Assembly: GCA_008330645.1 (NCBI GenBank)
Contig: VLTN01000057.1
Location: forward strand, 174,013 to 238,012
Reading direction: 5' to 3'
Length of the DNA stretch: 64,000 nt
Source of the DNA: Cafeteria roenbergensis
Taxonomy: Eukaryota > Sar > Bigyra > Bicosoecida > Cafeteriaceae
Below, in pieces: positions 39,593 through 48,516 of the stretch. Both the position numbers and the translations under genes were made by a program. The first letter of the stretch is position 1. Each line of letters opens with the position of its first letter. Below the pieces are notes generated by a model that had not been told where the DNA came from, ran no database searches, and worked only from the letters and a program-made list of their open reading frames with translations.

Positions 39593-41731
39593 TCACTCCT
39601 GCGCGGCAAGCTGGCGGAAGCCAACCTCCGAAGCATCCTGCCACGGCCCGCTGCTGCGCCAGCCCGGCCCGCTGGACCCGTCTGCAGCCACAGGCATGGC
39701 TGCCTCGGCCCGGCTACCGCTGCCGGCAACTGCACCCCCCGCAGCAGCAGCAGCCGAATCAGATTCCGCCGCAGCGGCACCTCCAGCCGCTGCGGGGGCG
39801 GCCGCATCGTCATCGCCATCGTCCAGCAAGGCGTCCAAGTCGGCAGCCACGCTCTTGCGTGTCGCCGCCGCATCAACCGCCTGCTTGTAAGCTCGGCGGC
39901 ACTCCACAGCGCCGGGCTGGAAGAAGCCCGCTTGTGCCCACTGCAGCATCTGGGTGCTGGTGAACGGCCCTTGCACGGCCGGAAGCGAGGAGGAGGAGGA
40001 GGAGGAGGAGGAGGAGGACGAGGAGGAGGAGGAGGAGGAGGAGGAGGAGGAGGACGAGGAGGAGGAGGAGGAGGACACCGGCTTCGCTGCCGCTTCCGGC
40101 GGAATAATTGGCCGGTACACCCACAGGCGCGCATCCGGCTCTGCCAGCGCTGCGCGGGTTTGCTCTGCCGCCGCCTCCGCCGCCTCCGCCTCTGCCGCCG
40201 CCGCCGCCTCCTCGGCGTCGGGTCCGCCGCCCGAACTTCTCCAAAGGGCCTCCGCCACCGCGGCGACGTCCTCCGACGTGCGATCGTACACGTCCTGGTC
40301 GCCAGCCTGCATCAGCTGACCGGCGGCAGAGCTGATGCGAGTGGCCTCGTCACGCGCGGCCGCCACCTCGGCCGCCGACAGCTGTCGCCAGCGGTCCAGG
40401 GCCCCACCGGCGGCGGAACTTGCAGCCGAGGAGCCGGCGCCTCTGCGGCCGCCCTGCGCCGCCGCCGCCGCCCGGCGCCGCTTCAGGCGCTGTCGCTCCG
40501 GCATCGTCGCCTCCGCCAGCCGGGCCAGCGCACTTCCGACGGTTTCGCCGGGTCGCAAGAGCGACGCCAGATCCTTCCCACAGTCCAGAAGCGAACGCGA
40601 CCCTCCAGCGGCCGCGGCTGCCGTGGCGGCGGCGGCGGCGGCGCGTTGGGCAGCAGCTGCCGCTGCCGCGGTTGCAGTTGCCTGTTCGCGTCGGTGTTTC
40701 TTTGAGCCGTCCCCCACCAGCCCCGACTGCGCCAGCCACGGGTCGGCCGCGGCCTCCTCCTCCTCCTCGTCGTCTGCTCCGGTGCGCACGAAGTTGAAGT
40801 TCTCCTCGAAGTAGCCGCTGCGTCGCTCAGCGTCCAGGTTGAACGGAACGATCGCGGGGGCGTCGTCATCGTCGTCGTCGACGTCGGCACCTGTGGCGGC
40901 AGAGCCGGCCGCGGCACCGGCAGCAGAAGCGGCAGCGGCACCAGCGGCCGCCGCCATGCCGGGCGCGCCAACGGATGGCGCGGCCTCCTCCCCAAGCAGC
41001 CTGGCAACGCGCTTGACTGGCTTGCGACGGTGGCCTGACCGTCCCTTGGCCCGTCCGTGACCTGCGTCGTCGTCCGAGTCGTCGTCAGCTGAGTCAAAGG
41101 CGGGCTCGTCGTCCTCGCCGCCCGCCGCAGCACCGCCGGCAGCAGCAGCAGCACCCGCGTCCTCGTCGTCGGAGCTGTCTGACACGGCGCCGTCTCCGCC
41201 AGCGGACCCGGCGGCTGCCGCGGCCTGCACCGACCCCACGGCCAGCCGTCGGGTCTTCGCCTTGGCGCGGTTTCGCGCTGCCTGGGCCTCGAGAGGGTCG
41301 TCTGACTGCAGAGCTGCCGCGTCGACGTCGGCGTCGGACTCGTCCGACGCGTGGCCGTCCAGAGCGCCGCGTGCCCCGCTGGCGCCTGGCCGGCCGCTGG
41401 CCGGAGCGTCGACCAGCTCGACGCCGTCCGCGTCGTCCCCGCCCAGGCCAGCCGACGCCACGCCCAGCGCCCGCTGGCGCTTCGCAACGCGGGCGGCCAC
41501 AGCGAGCCCTGCCAAGTCGCGCTCTTGGGGCGCGCTCGTCGCCGCGGGTGCCACAGACTCGTGGCCAGCAGCCGAGGCAGCAGCGGCACTGGCGGCAGTT
41601 GCGAGGCGCGAGCCGCCGCCTGCCGACGCCAGAGACGCCGCGCCTTCGCCGTCGCCACCAAACCGTACCCGTCGCGCCGTGGGCTCGGAGCCGTCAGCCG
41701 CGTCCCGCGGGCGCTTGCGAGAATCGGCCAT
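39593..41731 (-). CDS. U5 snRNP GYF-domain protein, LIN1/CD2BP2 (Snu40) family
   Basis: A 712-residue protein starting MADSRKRPRDAADGSEPTAR. RRVRFGG near the N terminus and the block IVPFNLDAERRSGYFEENFN at about residues 294-317 are characteristic of the CD2BP2/Lin1 family. So is the DPWLAQSGL that follows. A C-terminal GYF domain spans about 535-609: WVYRP, then after an insert VQGPFTSTQMLQWAQAGFF. It should bind proline-rich peptides. The insert is 30 consecutive serines (90 bases of GAG/GGA on the plus strand, 39986-40075) between the first strand and the GPF loop. The family is part of the U5/tri-snRNP and takes part in pre-mRNA splicing. Human CD2BP2 is 341 residues; acidic Ala-rich stretches account for most of the extra length. 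It is divergent from eS10. Confidence 0.9.
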   Translation of the reverse strand: MADSRKRPRDAADGSEPTARRVRFGGDGEGAASLASAGGGSRLATAASAAAASAAGHESVAPAATSAPQERDLAGLAVAARVAKRQRALGVASAGLGGDDADGVELVDAPASGRPGASGARGALDGHASDESDADVDAAALQSDDPLEAQAARNRAKAKTRRLAVGSVQAAAAAGSAGGDGAVSDSSDDEDAGAAAAAGGAAAGGEDDEPAFDSADDDSDDDAGHGRAKGRSGHRRKPVKRVARLLGEEAAPSVGAPGMAAAAGAAAASAAGAAAGSAATGADVDDDDDDAPAIVPFNLDAERRSGYFEENFNFVRTGADDEEEEEAAADPWLAQSGLVGDGSKKHRREQATATAAAAAAAQRAAAAAATAAAAAGGSRSLLDCGKDLASLLRPGETVGSALARLAEATMPERQRLKRRRAAAAAQGGRRGAGSSAASSAAGGALDRWRQLSAAEVAAARDEATRISSAAGQLMQAGDQDVYDRTSEDVAAVAEALWRSSGGGPDAEEAAAAAEAEAAEAAAEQTRAALAEPDARLWVYRPIIPPEAAAKPVSSSSSSSSSSSSSSSSSSSSSSSSSSSSSSLPAVQGPFTSTQMLQWAQAGFFQPGAVECRRAYKQAVDAAATRKSVAADLDALLDDGDDDAAAPAAAGGAAAAESDSAAAAAGGAVAGSGSRAEAAMPVAADGSSGPGWRSSGPWQDASEVGFRQLAAQE
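39986..40075 (-). repeat. 30-codon poly-serine tract (TCC/TCG repeat)
   Basis: A trinucleotide expansion seen as GAG/GGA on the plus strand. It encodes exactly 30 Ser residues inside the GYF domain of the LIN1 homologue. Occasional CGA-type interruptions suggest it is older than a pure microsatellite. Confidence 0.95.
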
Positions 41732-42085
41732 AATAGCGGCGGCCGGTCCGCTTGCAATTCCCCGGGGGGGTCGGTTCGGCTCGAGCGAGTCGGCCCGACT
41801 GCAGCTCCGGGTCGGGTTGCGCAGCGCCGGGCGGCCGGGAAAGACCCGGGGCCGAGCGTTTGTGCCCGCGAGCCCCGCCGCAGCGCGCCGGCGCCGGCAG
41901 TTGGGCGATTGTTTGCTGCCGCCCCCTTGCGAGCGGCTCTGCCGCCTGGCCCGGCCGGCAGAGCCCCGTTGGGCGAGTCGGCAAAACGACGTCGCGCCCA
42001 TGACGGCCTCGGGACGATTTGCCTCGTCTCACCTCATCGCGGCAGCTCAGCCGGTTCAGACCTCAGGGTCCAAGGTCGTGCAGCC
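41732..42085. promoter_or_regulatory. Divergent promoter region, LIN1 / eS10
   Basis: 354 bases between the two start codons. Inverted GGCAGAGC/GCTCTGCC half motifs lie at about 41935-41965. No TATA-like element was recognised. Confidence 0.4.
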
Positions 42086-43222
42086 ATGTTCATGAAGAAG
42101 GCCAACCGCCTCGCTATCTACGCGTACCTCTTCAAGGGTGAGGCGCCTCGAGACCGGGCAGAGCGTGGGCTGCTCCTCCCGCCGCCACGGCGGCCGGCCT
42201 CCTGGGCCGCGGAGGGCACGAAGGGCCGGGTTCGCGTCGTGGGGGTGTAGCTGCAGTGCATTTCCTCGGCCTGGGGCGCGCGGGACGGGGCGGCCTCGCC
42301 TGGGCGGGCCTGCAAGCCCGCTGGCCTGCGGCCGCCCGGAAGCTGCAGTGCTGCGCCTGCCGGAGCAGTGCCAGCGGGCCAGGGTGTTCGGGCAGGCTGG
42401 CGGCGGCGCCCCGGCTCGGCCTGCCAGCAGTGCCAGTGCCGCGCGGGGCTGCGGCCTGCAGCCACGGACGCCTGGACCGGACGGGGCGCTGGGACTGGCC
42501 GGGGGCGGCAGGCAATATGCTTTGTTTGTTTTCTGCGTGCAGCGGCCTGGGCCCCGCCGAGCGCGGGAATCCCCGAGCGGGAGCGGGCCGCGCGGCGCGA
42601 GCGGCGCGAAGAAGGGGGAGCCCCTCGTGCAGCTCAGGGCCTTGGGGAACCCGCGGCCCCTGGCCTGGCGGGCTCCGCGAGGGCGATTGCAGGTGCTCGC
42701 CCCTTGTTGCCGCGGCTTGCGGGTCTGCACCTCGGCCTTCCTGCACCCCCGCCGCCCCCAGCCACCCCTGCTGCCTCCACGCTGCTGAATGCTTTGAATT
42801 GACTCGCAGAGGGCGTCGTCGTGGTGAAGAAGGATGCCACCAAGGAGAAGCACGATGCCATCACCGTGGTGCCCAACCTCCACGTGATGAAGCTCATGAT
42901 CAGCCTCAAGAGCCGCGGCTACGTCAAGGAGACCTTCAACTGGCAGTACTCGTACTACACCCTCACCGACGAGGGCATCGCGTACCTCCGCACCTACATG
43001 AGCATCCCCGAGGAGACCGTGCCCGACACCCTCAAGGTGAAGCAGGTGGCCCGCGCTCGCTTCGACGATGCCGGCCGCGGCCGTGGCGGCGGCCGTGGCG
43101 GCTTCGGCGGCCGTGGCCGTGGCTTCGGCGGCTCCCGCGATGGCCCCCGCGAGGGCGGCTTTGGCGGCGGCCGTGGCCGTGGCTTCGGTGGCCGTGGCCG
43201 TGGCGCTCCCGTGGAGGCCTGA
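42086..43222 (+). CDS. RPS10: 40S ribosomal protein eS10 (2 exons)
   Basis: Exon 1 (42086-42137) encodes [17 protein letters not shown]. Exon 2 (42810-43222) continues [20 protein letters not shown], then [39 protein letters not shown] and [10 protein letters not shown]. The intron is 672 bases, GTGAGG to CGCAG, splitting a Glu codon. The protein has 154 residues, a usual length, with the plectin/S10 domain at about 3-95 and a Gly/Arg-rich tail (GGRGRGFGG) longer than in most eS10 proteins. It is a component of the small-subunit beak near the mRNA entry. The intron right after the start region matches other ribosomal genes in this window's style. No iterated motifs are present. Confidence 0.96.
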
Positions 43223-43484
43223 GTGTGGCGAGACCGCGTGATGGCAGGGTGCTGGGTCGGTCGCCTGCCCGCGCCCTCCCCGAAACGACGACGATGAGGC
43301 AACCGTTCGCGCGCTCACACAAGTCACAAGCCGCGCTCGGGCCGCGGTGTGTGTCGTTCGGCCGCGTGCCGCTCGCGTGACCGGGCCATTCGTGGGGGGT
43401 GCGAGCCTGGTTTGGCGGACGCGGGGGAGATGCGCGGAGCGGGCGCTGCTGAATCGGGCGCGCTGCGCAGGTGCGCGCGCGAGT

Positions 43485-44914
43485 AACTCGCTGTGATCGC
43501 TGGAGCGCCAGAGCACCAGCAGGGAGCGTCGCACCCATCGCTGGATCCGCTGGTGGCGCAGCGGCTCGAGCCGGGCCGCGGCGCTCGCTGCCATGACTGC
43601 CGTGTAGTTGCTCGCGTTGGTCCACATGTCAGAGGGCCACTGGCCGTGCTTGTTGAGCGCCGAAGCGTCGCTGCCCGCGTCCAGCAGCAGCTGCGTCATG
43701 TAGCCCCACCGGCCGTGGCAGGCGTGGTGCAGGGCCGTGTTGCCCTCATTGTCCCGCGCGCACAGCCCCTCGATGGGGCTCTCCCGAAGCAGCAGCTGGG
43801 CGGCTTCGAAGCTGCCGTTCACGCTCGCTGCCATGAGCGCCGTTTCGCCGTTTTTGTCCACGACCGACCAGTCAGCGCCCGCCTCGAGCAGCTCAGCGAC
43901 GGCCCCCGTGTTGTCAGCCACGCAGGCCTCATGCAGGGCCGTGTGGCCGAGCTTGTTGCGGGCGTTGATGCCGCCGCGGCCGCCGTGCCTCAGCAGCGCT
44001 GCGGTGATTTCGCGCGGCCGGTGCCGAGCCGCGATCATCAGCGGAGTTGCTCCCCAGCTGTCGCTCGCGTGCGCGTCCAGTCGGTTGCGAAGCAGTCGCT
44101 CAATCGCCCCCACGCCCTTCCAGCGGGCCGCCCGGAGCAGCCGCTCATCGGACGTCAAGTCCTCCTCTTCGTCGCTGAGCTCCTCGTCCACAACTGCCAG
44201 CGCCGGACAGCCGTCGTGCTTCGCAGCGCCGGCTGTGGTGGCCGTTCCAGTGTCAGTCAGCGCCTCTTCCGCACACACAGCGCCAGGCGGCGAGCAGGAC
44301 CCCGCTGCTGCGCACGCCACCCGCGACGCCTCGAAGCTGCCGCCCGCTTGTCCTGCAGGCGCGCGGACTCGCGTCGGGTGTGACGTTGGCTCTGCCGGCA
44401 ACTCGGCAAATTCCCCTCGCTTCCGCGGCGACGCCCGAGCCCGCGCCTGCGCCCCAGCCTGCGCAACGCCGCAAGAGGAGCAACATACGAATCACATAGG
44501 CGGGAACGGGGGGCTTGCTTCTCGGCTCGTTTCGGGCACGCCGCGGCAGCGTGAACCGTGTTTGCAACATAGCGCAACTGCGCTCCGGCCGCGCGCTCTC
44601 CTCACCTCTGAGTCCTCCGTGCAGCCAGCGGCCGCAACGGCGGCAGCGGGCTGATCGGTGGCAAGCTGGCGAAGGTTGTCGTGTCCTTCGTCCATGCACC
44701 GGTCTTGCAGGTGGCGAAGCGGCTGTCTGCGCGCGGGCCGAGCAGCATATGTTGGCATCCCGGCAAGCATGCGCACTTGCTGAGCTCCCTCTCGCTTGGT
44801 CGGGGCGGACATGGCGGCGCTGTTCGCGTGGATCGCTGGAGTGTGCGGCTCGAGCAAAACATCGTTCTCAATCGCGCGCCACTCGGCATCACACGCAAAC
44901 GCAAGCGGGTCCAT
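43485..44914 (-). CDS. Ankyrin-repeat protein (2 exons, 3' end unresolved)
   Basis: Exon 1 (44914-44606) encodes MDPLAFACDAEWRAIENDVL and ends at a GTGAGG donor. Exon 2 begins at 44458 after a GCGCAG acceptor in the same phase. Exon 2 carries an acidic region (EELSDEEEDL) followed by about four to five ankyrin repeats: GATPLMIAARHRP, GHTALHEACVADN with LLEAGAD, GETALMAASVNGS, and GNTALHHACHGRW with LLLDAGSD. The repeats mediate protein binding, and no catalytic domain is visible. After RRSLLVLWRSS (about 43500) coding character fades. The frame stays open but becomes antisense to eS10, so the real stop, perhaps after another intron, is not placed. The span end given here is approximate. Confidence 0.75.
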
Positions 44915-45287
44915 CGCGGGGGCTGGGTGGGGGGGCTGGATGGGGGGGGGGGGTTCCCGCTGGTGTGCCGCCCGCGCCGGTGGCACCGCTGGCTGGCTCG
45001 GGCACCGGATGCGCAGTGGAGTGCGACGCCTGGGCGAGCGCACCACGCCGCGCCGGAGCCCTAGGGCGGGCGACCGCACCGGCCACTGGGGGGGGAGCAC
45101 TCGTGTTCCGCTCAGCGGCGGAGCGACGCCAGGTTGAGCGGCTCCGCCTCGTCGCTCAGCGGCGGAGCGACGCCAGGTTGAGCGGCGCCGCCTCGTCGCT
45201 CAGCGGCGGAGCGACGCCAGGTTGAGCGGCGCCGCCTTGTCGCTCAGCGGCGGAGCGACGCCAGGTTGAGCGGCGCCGCCTCGTCGC
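44915..45287. other. Region between lamin stop and ankyrin start, containing 44-bp array
   Basis: This holds the lamin 3' flank and the ankyrin gene promoter (both minus strand). G runs lie at 44929-44953, and most of the 44-bp tandem array occupies 45109-45287. Confidence 0.6.
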
Positions 45288-45340
45288 TCAGCGGCGGAGC
45301 GACGCCAGGTTGAGCGGCGCCGCCTTGTCGCTCACCGCGC
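45109..45340 (-). repeat. 44-bp tandem repeat array overlapping the lamin C terminus
   Basis: Copies begin (at their GAGCGACGCC core) at 45121, 45165, 45209, 45253 and 45297, spaced exactly 44 bases. They differ only at a CTC/CTT site and one GCG/GCT site. The last copy encodes the lamin-like protein's C-terminal residues (DKAAPLNLASLRR) and stop. The other four lie downstream, in the presumed 3' UTR. Confidence 0.97.
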
Positions 45341-48019
45341 GCTCCGCCGCGATGTCGCCGCTGGAGTCCACCAGCCGGGCCACGTCCCCCTTGTTGTTCC
45401 ACACGGGCCGATCCGTCCAGAGGAGCGACGCCTTGTGCGTGGCCGCGTTCACGGCACCGTCTGGCCCAGACCACACGGCGATGCAGCTGCCTGCCTTGAT
45501 CGACTGACCCTCGGGCAGGTCGAACCGCTGTCCCTGCTCCGACAGCACGTGCCACCCGTCCATCGCGACGGTGTCGCTGCCGGTGTTGACCACGATGACC
45601 ACCTCCTGATGGAGGTCCAGCCACAGCTGCAGGTGCGACGCCCCGGGGGCGGTGGACGTCACCGTGCTGGCCGGACCCCGGGAGCGGGTGCGCGCCGCCC
45701 GCTTGGCGGGCGCGGGCCCGGCGTCGCTGTCGCTGTCGCTGTCGCTGTCAGCGCCGTCGCGGTTGCTTTCGTGGTCGGAGGCGCTGTTGCTTCCGGGCAC
45801 CGATGCCGCGGCGGTTTCGGCGGTGCGGGCAGCCGTTGCGCCGATGGCACTAGCCGCAGCTGAGATGGCTGAGGCCGCCGCCGCAGCCGCCGCGGCCACG
45901 GTGCTGGCGCCTGTGGGCGGCGCTGCAAGCTCCTCCTCCTCCGCCTCGTTCATCTCGTCACGCCCGCGCTTGCGGGTGGTGCGGCGCGGGGTCACGCGCG
46001 AGTCACCCCCAGCAGCGGCGGCGGCGGCGGCGGCGGCGGCGGCACCTGCATCGTCGTCATCGTCGTCGTCGCCATCGTCATCCGAGCCCGAGCCCCCCGC
46101 CAGCGCCGCCGCAGCGGCCGCCGCCCTCGACTCAACGGCCCGCTTGAGGCCCTTGCGCTGCGGAGTGTTGATCCCCAGGAACGCCATATCCGTATCCAGG
46201 ATCCGCTCATACTGCTTCAGCTCTGCCGCCAGGACAGACCGCTCCTCCTCCAGCTCGCGCACGCGCTCGCCCATGCTGGAGCCGCCGGCAGAGCCGGGGG
46301 CGGCACTGGCATCCGCCGCCTGAGCCAGGGCCGCTGAGAGGCGCCGGCGCAAATCCGACACCTCCGCCTCCGCCGCGGCGCGGGCTGCCGCCGCCGCCTC
46401 GCGCGCCGCCGCCGCCTCCACGGCCCGCTCCGAGGCCTCCGCCGCCGCCCGCGCCTCAGCCGCGGCGGCAGCCTTCTCGGCGTCGTTCGCCCGCTCCGTC
46501 AGCTGCTCCTGCTGCGACAGCGCTTCGGCCAGCTCTGCCCTCACGCGCTCCAGCTCCGCCTTGAGTGCCGCGATCTGACCGGCAGAGCCACCGCGGAGCC
46601 CCTCGAGCTCTGCCCTGAGCTCTGCTTCGGCGTCTTCGAGCTCTACCTTGCGCGCGCGGAGCTCTACCAGCTCGTCCCTCAGTGCACGGATGGTGTCCTC
46701 CTCGTCGTCCGATGCCTCGGACGCGGCGTCCGCCTGGTCGCGCAGGCGCCGCAGGGCGGTCTGGGCGGCGTCGAGGTCCTCCCTGGTGCGGTCGTGGGCG
46801 GCGGTTTCGGCTGCGAGCTGGAGTTCGAGATCTTTCGAGCCGGCCTTGGCGGCCTCAAGGCCTTCCATGTACTGGTCGCGGTCGCCCTCCGCGTCCCGGA
46901 GAAGCTCCTCCATGTTGGCCAGGTCGCTGCGGGTGTTGCGGAGGTTGGCCGCCAGGGAGTCGCGCTGCTGCCGCACCACGTCGATGTCGTCCACCTGGCC
47001 TTGAAGCGTCTTGACCACCTGCTCCAGCCGGCGCACGGCCGTCTCGGCCTTGTCGGCCTTGCCAGTGAGCGAGCGGATCTGCCGGTTGAGGCGGGACACC
47101 TCCTCCTGGTGGGCGGCTGCGCGGTCGCGCATGGTGGTGCTGTGGTCAACCTCCAGCCCGGCCACGCGCTCCAGCAGGGCGTCGCGCTCCTTGGCCAGCG
47201 TGCGCATCTGCCGCACTGCGTCGGGAAGCAGGCGGTGCGCCGGGACGGGGAGCGGGATGGTGGCGCGGGGCGGCGGCACGCTGGCGCGAGATCATGACCG
47301 GCGAATCTCTCGTGCGCGCGCGCGCACTCGCGGGGCGGCAAGGAGGCGGGCCGGGGCTGGGAGCCCAGGGCAGGTCGCGTCGAGGCCGGGGTTCACTGCT
47401 CGCGACGGCTGCGCGCGGGCATCGGCGCGAGCCCTTGGCCTGGGGGCGGCCGGCTCAAAAGTTGTTGGCCCGCGACTCTGAGCCAACTGGTATCAGCGAC
47501 CAGACCCCATAGTCGGAACAACTAGGCGCCCAGTCGGGATCCACAGTTGAAGCTGAACCAACCCCGCCCGGCGGCCGGGAATCACCAGACACTGGGCCGA
47601 GCAGCGGCCTGGCCGGCCAAGACCACAGCCGGCCACGCATCGTGGCGGCTGCTGCGCCCCGGCGCGGCGGTTGTTGGCCGCGCCCGCGGTGCACGCGGCA
47701 GGCACCGGCTCCATCAGCCGCTCCGAGGTCTCGGCTCGTTGCCCCGCCAGCCCGTCCGACGCCCCGCGCCGCGCCGCGCCGCTCCCCTTGCGCGCTGCCC
47801 GCCCCGCCCGGTTCCTGGGGGTGCATCGGTGGGGGCCTCCTTCCCGCGACCGGCCCTTGCTGGCCTCGTGCTGGCCCTGCCCATCGCCCCGGCGCGCAGG
47901 TGCGCCGCTGCTCGGCGACTGCAGTCCTCACCGTGCTGCTCCAGCCGGTTGTTCAGCGACCCAAGCACGCGCATCTCCTCGACGCGGCGGCGACTGCCTG
48001 CAGACCCAGGGGACGCCAT
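45288..48019 (-). CDS. Nuclear lamin-like intermediate filament protein (2 exons)
   Basis: Exon 1 (48019-47932) encodes MASPGSAGSRRRVEEMRVLG then SLNNRLEQH. A GTGAGG...GACGCAG intron joins it in phase to exon 2 (47215-45288), which continues RQMRTLAKERDALLERVAGL. The total is 671 residues. Architecture is that of a lamin: a short basic head; coil 1A resembling the lamin EKEELxELNDRLAxYI motif; a rod to about residue 385 (about 370 residues, lamin rods about 350); basic NLS-like clusters (TRKRGRD near 440, PAKRAARTRSRG near 535); and a lamin-tail Ig-like domain at about 555-655 (LWLDLHQEVVIVVNTGSD, then GWHVLSEQGQRFDLP, SIKAGSCIAVWSG and WNNKGDVARLVDSSGD). There is no CaaX box; the end is LNLASLRR. 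A nuclear lamina scaffold is inferred. Homologues outside animals are known from Dictyostelium and some stramenopiles. Exon 1 is a prediction; the rest is clear. Confidence 0.85.
45722..45750 (-). repeat. TCGCTG hexanucleotide repeat in lamin tail linker
   Basis: Four to five tandem hexamers encode alternating Asp-Ser just before the second basic cluster of the lamin-like protein. Asp-Ser repeats are potential CK2 sites. Confidence 0.85.
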
Positions 48020-48516
48020 GGCTGCACTCGTTCCGGCCGCGCAGTGGCGACGCCGAGTGCACAACAGCCATGCCTCGTGGTCACTCGCGCCACTGCGCGG
48101 CTCTGCCGGCCGGACCACGTGGAAGTCGTCGGAAACGCGCGCGCCGACAGCCGCCCGGCCGCGTGCCGTCGCGCTCGTCCACGCCCTCGCGCAAAACGGG
48201 TGCCACTCAGGGCTTTGCGCCAAAGGTCCCGATTGGGCTGACGTCCAGGAAAAACCAGCGGTGCCCTGCGCGCGAGCGGCAAATGGCGCAAGGCCCCGTT
48301 GCAACCCGTTTGCCGCCGACTGCGCATATTCGCCCGGAGCAAACATGCCAACCGCTTGCGGCCCGGTAAATATGCGGCGACCCGCACTCAGGGCTCGTAC
48401 GCCCGCGCCCCGGACCCGCCCTGCGAGGCGTGCCGCGTGCTTGTGGTGCGCGTCTGTGCCCGCGTCGTGGCGCCCTGGTCTGCGCCAGCACGAGCCTGCA
48501 CGGGAGCGCGGCCGCG
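48020..48516. promoter_or_regulatory. Divergent promoter region, lamin / CH-domain gene
   Basis: 497 bases between the proposed first exons. ORFs here are low-complexity Arg/Ala/Pro frames. No repeat or RNA gene was recognised. Confidence 0.4.

Noticed and set aside
42056-43484. Extension of the ankyrin ORF to 42056
   Set aside because: This part is antisense to eS10 and its intron, with low-complexity Ala/Thr/Glu composition. The true 3' end is not known.
47279-47295. GTG or the nearby ATG (47295) as lamin start
   Set aside because: The ATG is out of frame with the rod and GTG starts are not expected. The spliced first exon at 48019 gives a lamin-like coil 1A in phase.
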